Positions 63,120 through 64,000 of a stretch of 64,000 bases of DNA are shown here, in pieces (position 1 is the stretch's first letter; each line of letters begins with the position of its first letter). This DNA is from Burkholderia sp. lig30 (GTDB taxonomy: Bacteria; Pseudomonadota; Gammaproteobacteria; Burkholderiales; Burkholderiaceae), in contig NZ_JGVW01000081.1 in NCBI RefSeq assembly GCF_000687455.2, positions 30,284 through 94,283 of the forward strand, read 5' to 3'. Made by a program: the position numbers and the translations under genes. The notes beneath the pieces were generated by a model. That model was not told the DNA's origin, did no database searches, and saw only the letters and a list, made by a program, of their open reading frames with translations.

Positions 63120-63686
63120 CGATTCTTGTCGGCGCTGTTTTTAATTGATGCCATTGCCGACATTGATCGGACATTTCCGCGCCACTAGTCTGTGCGCTTG
63201 TCCGAAGACGACGACGATAGCGTTGTCCTGAAGCGAGCTGCCCACCCGGGCACGCAGTTCTGCGAACTCCGTACGTTGCGAGCCGGCGTGACGCTCACGC
63301 GGCGCCGCATGCTCCGCGCGCTCGAGGTGAAAGACGACCTCACGATGCTCGCGCGCTCGCACACCCAAGCCACTGCTGCAGCGGACGCCGGTCGCAACCC
63401 GGGCCAAGGCCGCGCGCGCGGCTGGCGTCCGGCGCCACGCCGGGCGCGGCCACGCCACCGGAACAACGGTGCGGCCGGCCGAGGACACAAGGCAGGACAT
63501 TCCCCGAGGCACCGCCGGACACCTTTCGGGCCGCGCTGGACGCGTGCTCTTGCACGCTTCTTTCCCGCTGAAGCCGGTCCGCCGAAAGATCCGCAACAAC
63601 GGGGCTCGAAACCGGCGGCGCTGCGTACGCGCAGTGCGGTGTCGGCCAATGGCCGATTAGACAAACAAGTCATGGAGAGAAGCAAC
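63120..63686. other. Upstream region of the outer-membrane efflux gene
   Basis: 567 bp. The first 70 bp are AT-richer and could hold a promoter. The remainder has frames on both strands with no recognisable family. It is the likely long leader of the efflux gene. Confidence 0.4.
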
Positions 63687-63734
63687 ATGAATTCAGCCAA
63701 CGCCGAGCACCGCGCTTCCGGAGCGGCGACATGA
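63687..63734 (+). CDS. Possible 15-residue leader peptide coupled to the efflux gene
   Basis: ATG at 63687 has GGAGAG 7 bases upstream. It encodes MNSANAEHRASGAAT and ends in a TGA that overlaps the ATG of the next gene (ATGA at 63731-63734). The quality of the ribosome-binding site and the overlap suggest translational coupling; the peptide itself shows no drug-attenuator pattern. Confidence 0.4.
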   Translation: MNSANAEHRASGAAT

Positions 63735-64000
63735 TCGCCGTTCCGGCCAACGCACGCGCGGGCAAGTGCCGCGCAGCGGTGACGCTTGCCGCCACGGCAT
63801 GCGCGCTCACGCTCGCCGGCTGCGCGAACTACATTGGCATCAAGAGCGACAAGCAGATCGCCCCGGCATCGCAATTCGCCGCCTCGCAGAGCCTGCCCGC
63901 CGAAGGCGGCCCGTGGCCGTCGCTCGACTGGGCCGGCCAGTTCGGCGATCCGCAGCTGCCCGCGCTGATCGGCGAGGCACTCGACGGCAGCCCGACGATC
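63731..64000 (+). CDS. Outer-membrane efflux lipoprotein (NodT type), cut by the right edge
   Basis: 90 residues are visible. The signal ends TACALTLAGCANYIGIKSDK, giving the lipobox LAGC; the mature start SQSLPAEGGPWPSLDWAGQF and FGDPQLPALIGEALDGSPTI is the opening helix of OprM/NodT-type ducts. A GGAG lies about 9 bases before the ATG. The rest of the gene and any adaptor and pump genes are outside the window. Confidence 0.85.
   Translation, partial: MIAVPANARAGKCRAAVTLAATACALTLAGCANYIGIKSDKQIAPASQFAASQSLPAEGGPWPSLDWAGQFGDPQLPALIGEALDGSPTI

Noticed and set aside
1..64000. CRISPR arrays, insertion sequences, integrases, rRNA and tRNA genes
   Set aside because: No regularly spaced repeats, no transposase or integrase reading frames, and no rRNA or cloverleaf-like sequence were seen when reading both strands.

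Overview
The window is GC-rich (roughly two thirds G+C) and reads as a Burkholderia chromosome, most likely a secondary replicon of a Burkholderia cepacia complex-like species. The grounds are the porin type, the high density of LysR, MarR, AraC, MocR and IclR regulators paired divergently with short catabolic or efflux units, the pcaIJBDCK gene order, and the small Burkholderia-type hypothetical genes. No rRNA, tRNA, CRISPR array or intact insertion sequence was seen.

Layout. 1-3.5 kb: a DMT transporter cut by the left edge, a divergent LysR regulator, a DUF3820 protein and a general porin. 3.7-9.4 kb: an AT-richer membrane/coil protein of unknown function, a membrane protein divergent from a winged-helix regulator, an AraC regulator divergent from an alpha/beta hydrolase, a UPF0178 protein, and a truncated thiolase abutting a marR gene. 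9.4-13.8 kb: a tripartite drug efflux operon (HlyD/EmrA adaptor, EmrB-type MFS pump, NodT-type outer-membrane factor) followed by marR. A near-identical palindrome occurs at both promoters. 14.2-18.6 kb: an SDR, an MFS exporter, and an exported dienelactone-hydrolase-like enzyme divergent from a LysR gene. 19.4-24 kb: a GH114 glycosidase, a J-domain protein, a MetA-type outer-membrane protein and a PPK2 polyphosphate kinase.

24-30.7 kb: a MocR regulator divergent from a PaiB-like protein and an ABM-like protein; a small module of an FmdB zinc ribbon, a MoaD/ThiS-like protein ending in Gly-Gly and a BNR/beta-propeller protein; and an SDR/LysR divergent pair. 30.6-36.2 kb: a compact putative aromatic catabolic cluster (MHS-type transporter, FAD hydroxylase, FAH-family hydrolase, VOC/extradiol-like protein, IclR regulator). 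36.7-42.3 kb: an RND efflux system in the order outer-membrane factor, adaptor, pump. 42.5-49.2 kb: a patchwork with two exported small proteins, C-terminal stumps of a CobW GTPase, a porin and a LysE exporter, a proline-rich hypothetical, an intact LysE exporter, a cold-shock protein and an orphan sdhB.

49.4-55 kb: the protocatechuate branch of the beta-ketoadipate pathway (pcaI, pcaJ, pcaB, pcaD, pcaC, pcaK), headed by two inverted PcaR-like motifs. 55.2-60.3 kb: folE with a FolM-like pteridine reductase, an EpsC-type serine acetyltransferase, two small hypotheticals, a universal stress protein and an FNR-type regulator. 60.3-64 kb: the divergent argP/argO pair, a LysR gene, and the start of another outer-membrane efflux lipoprotein preceded by a possible coupled leader peptide.

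As a whole the region handles uptake, breakdown and export of aromatic and xenobiotic compounds, broken up by debris from deletions. The best candidates for undescribed biology are the FmdB/MoaD-like/BNR module and the 30.6-36.2 kb catabolic cluster. All family calls are from reading the translated sequence; no database search was run.
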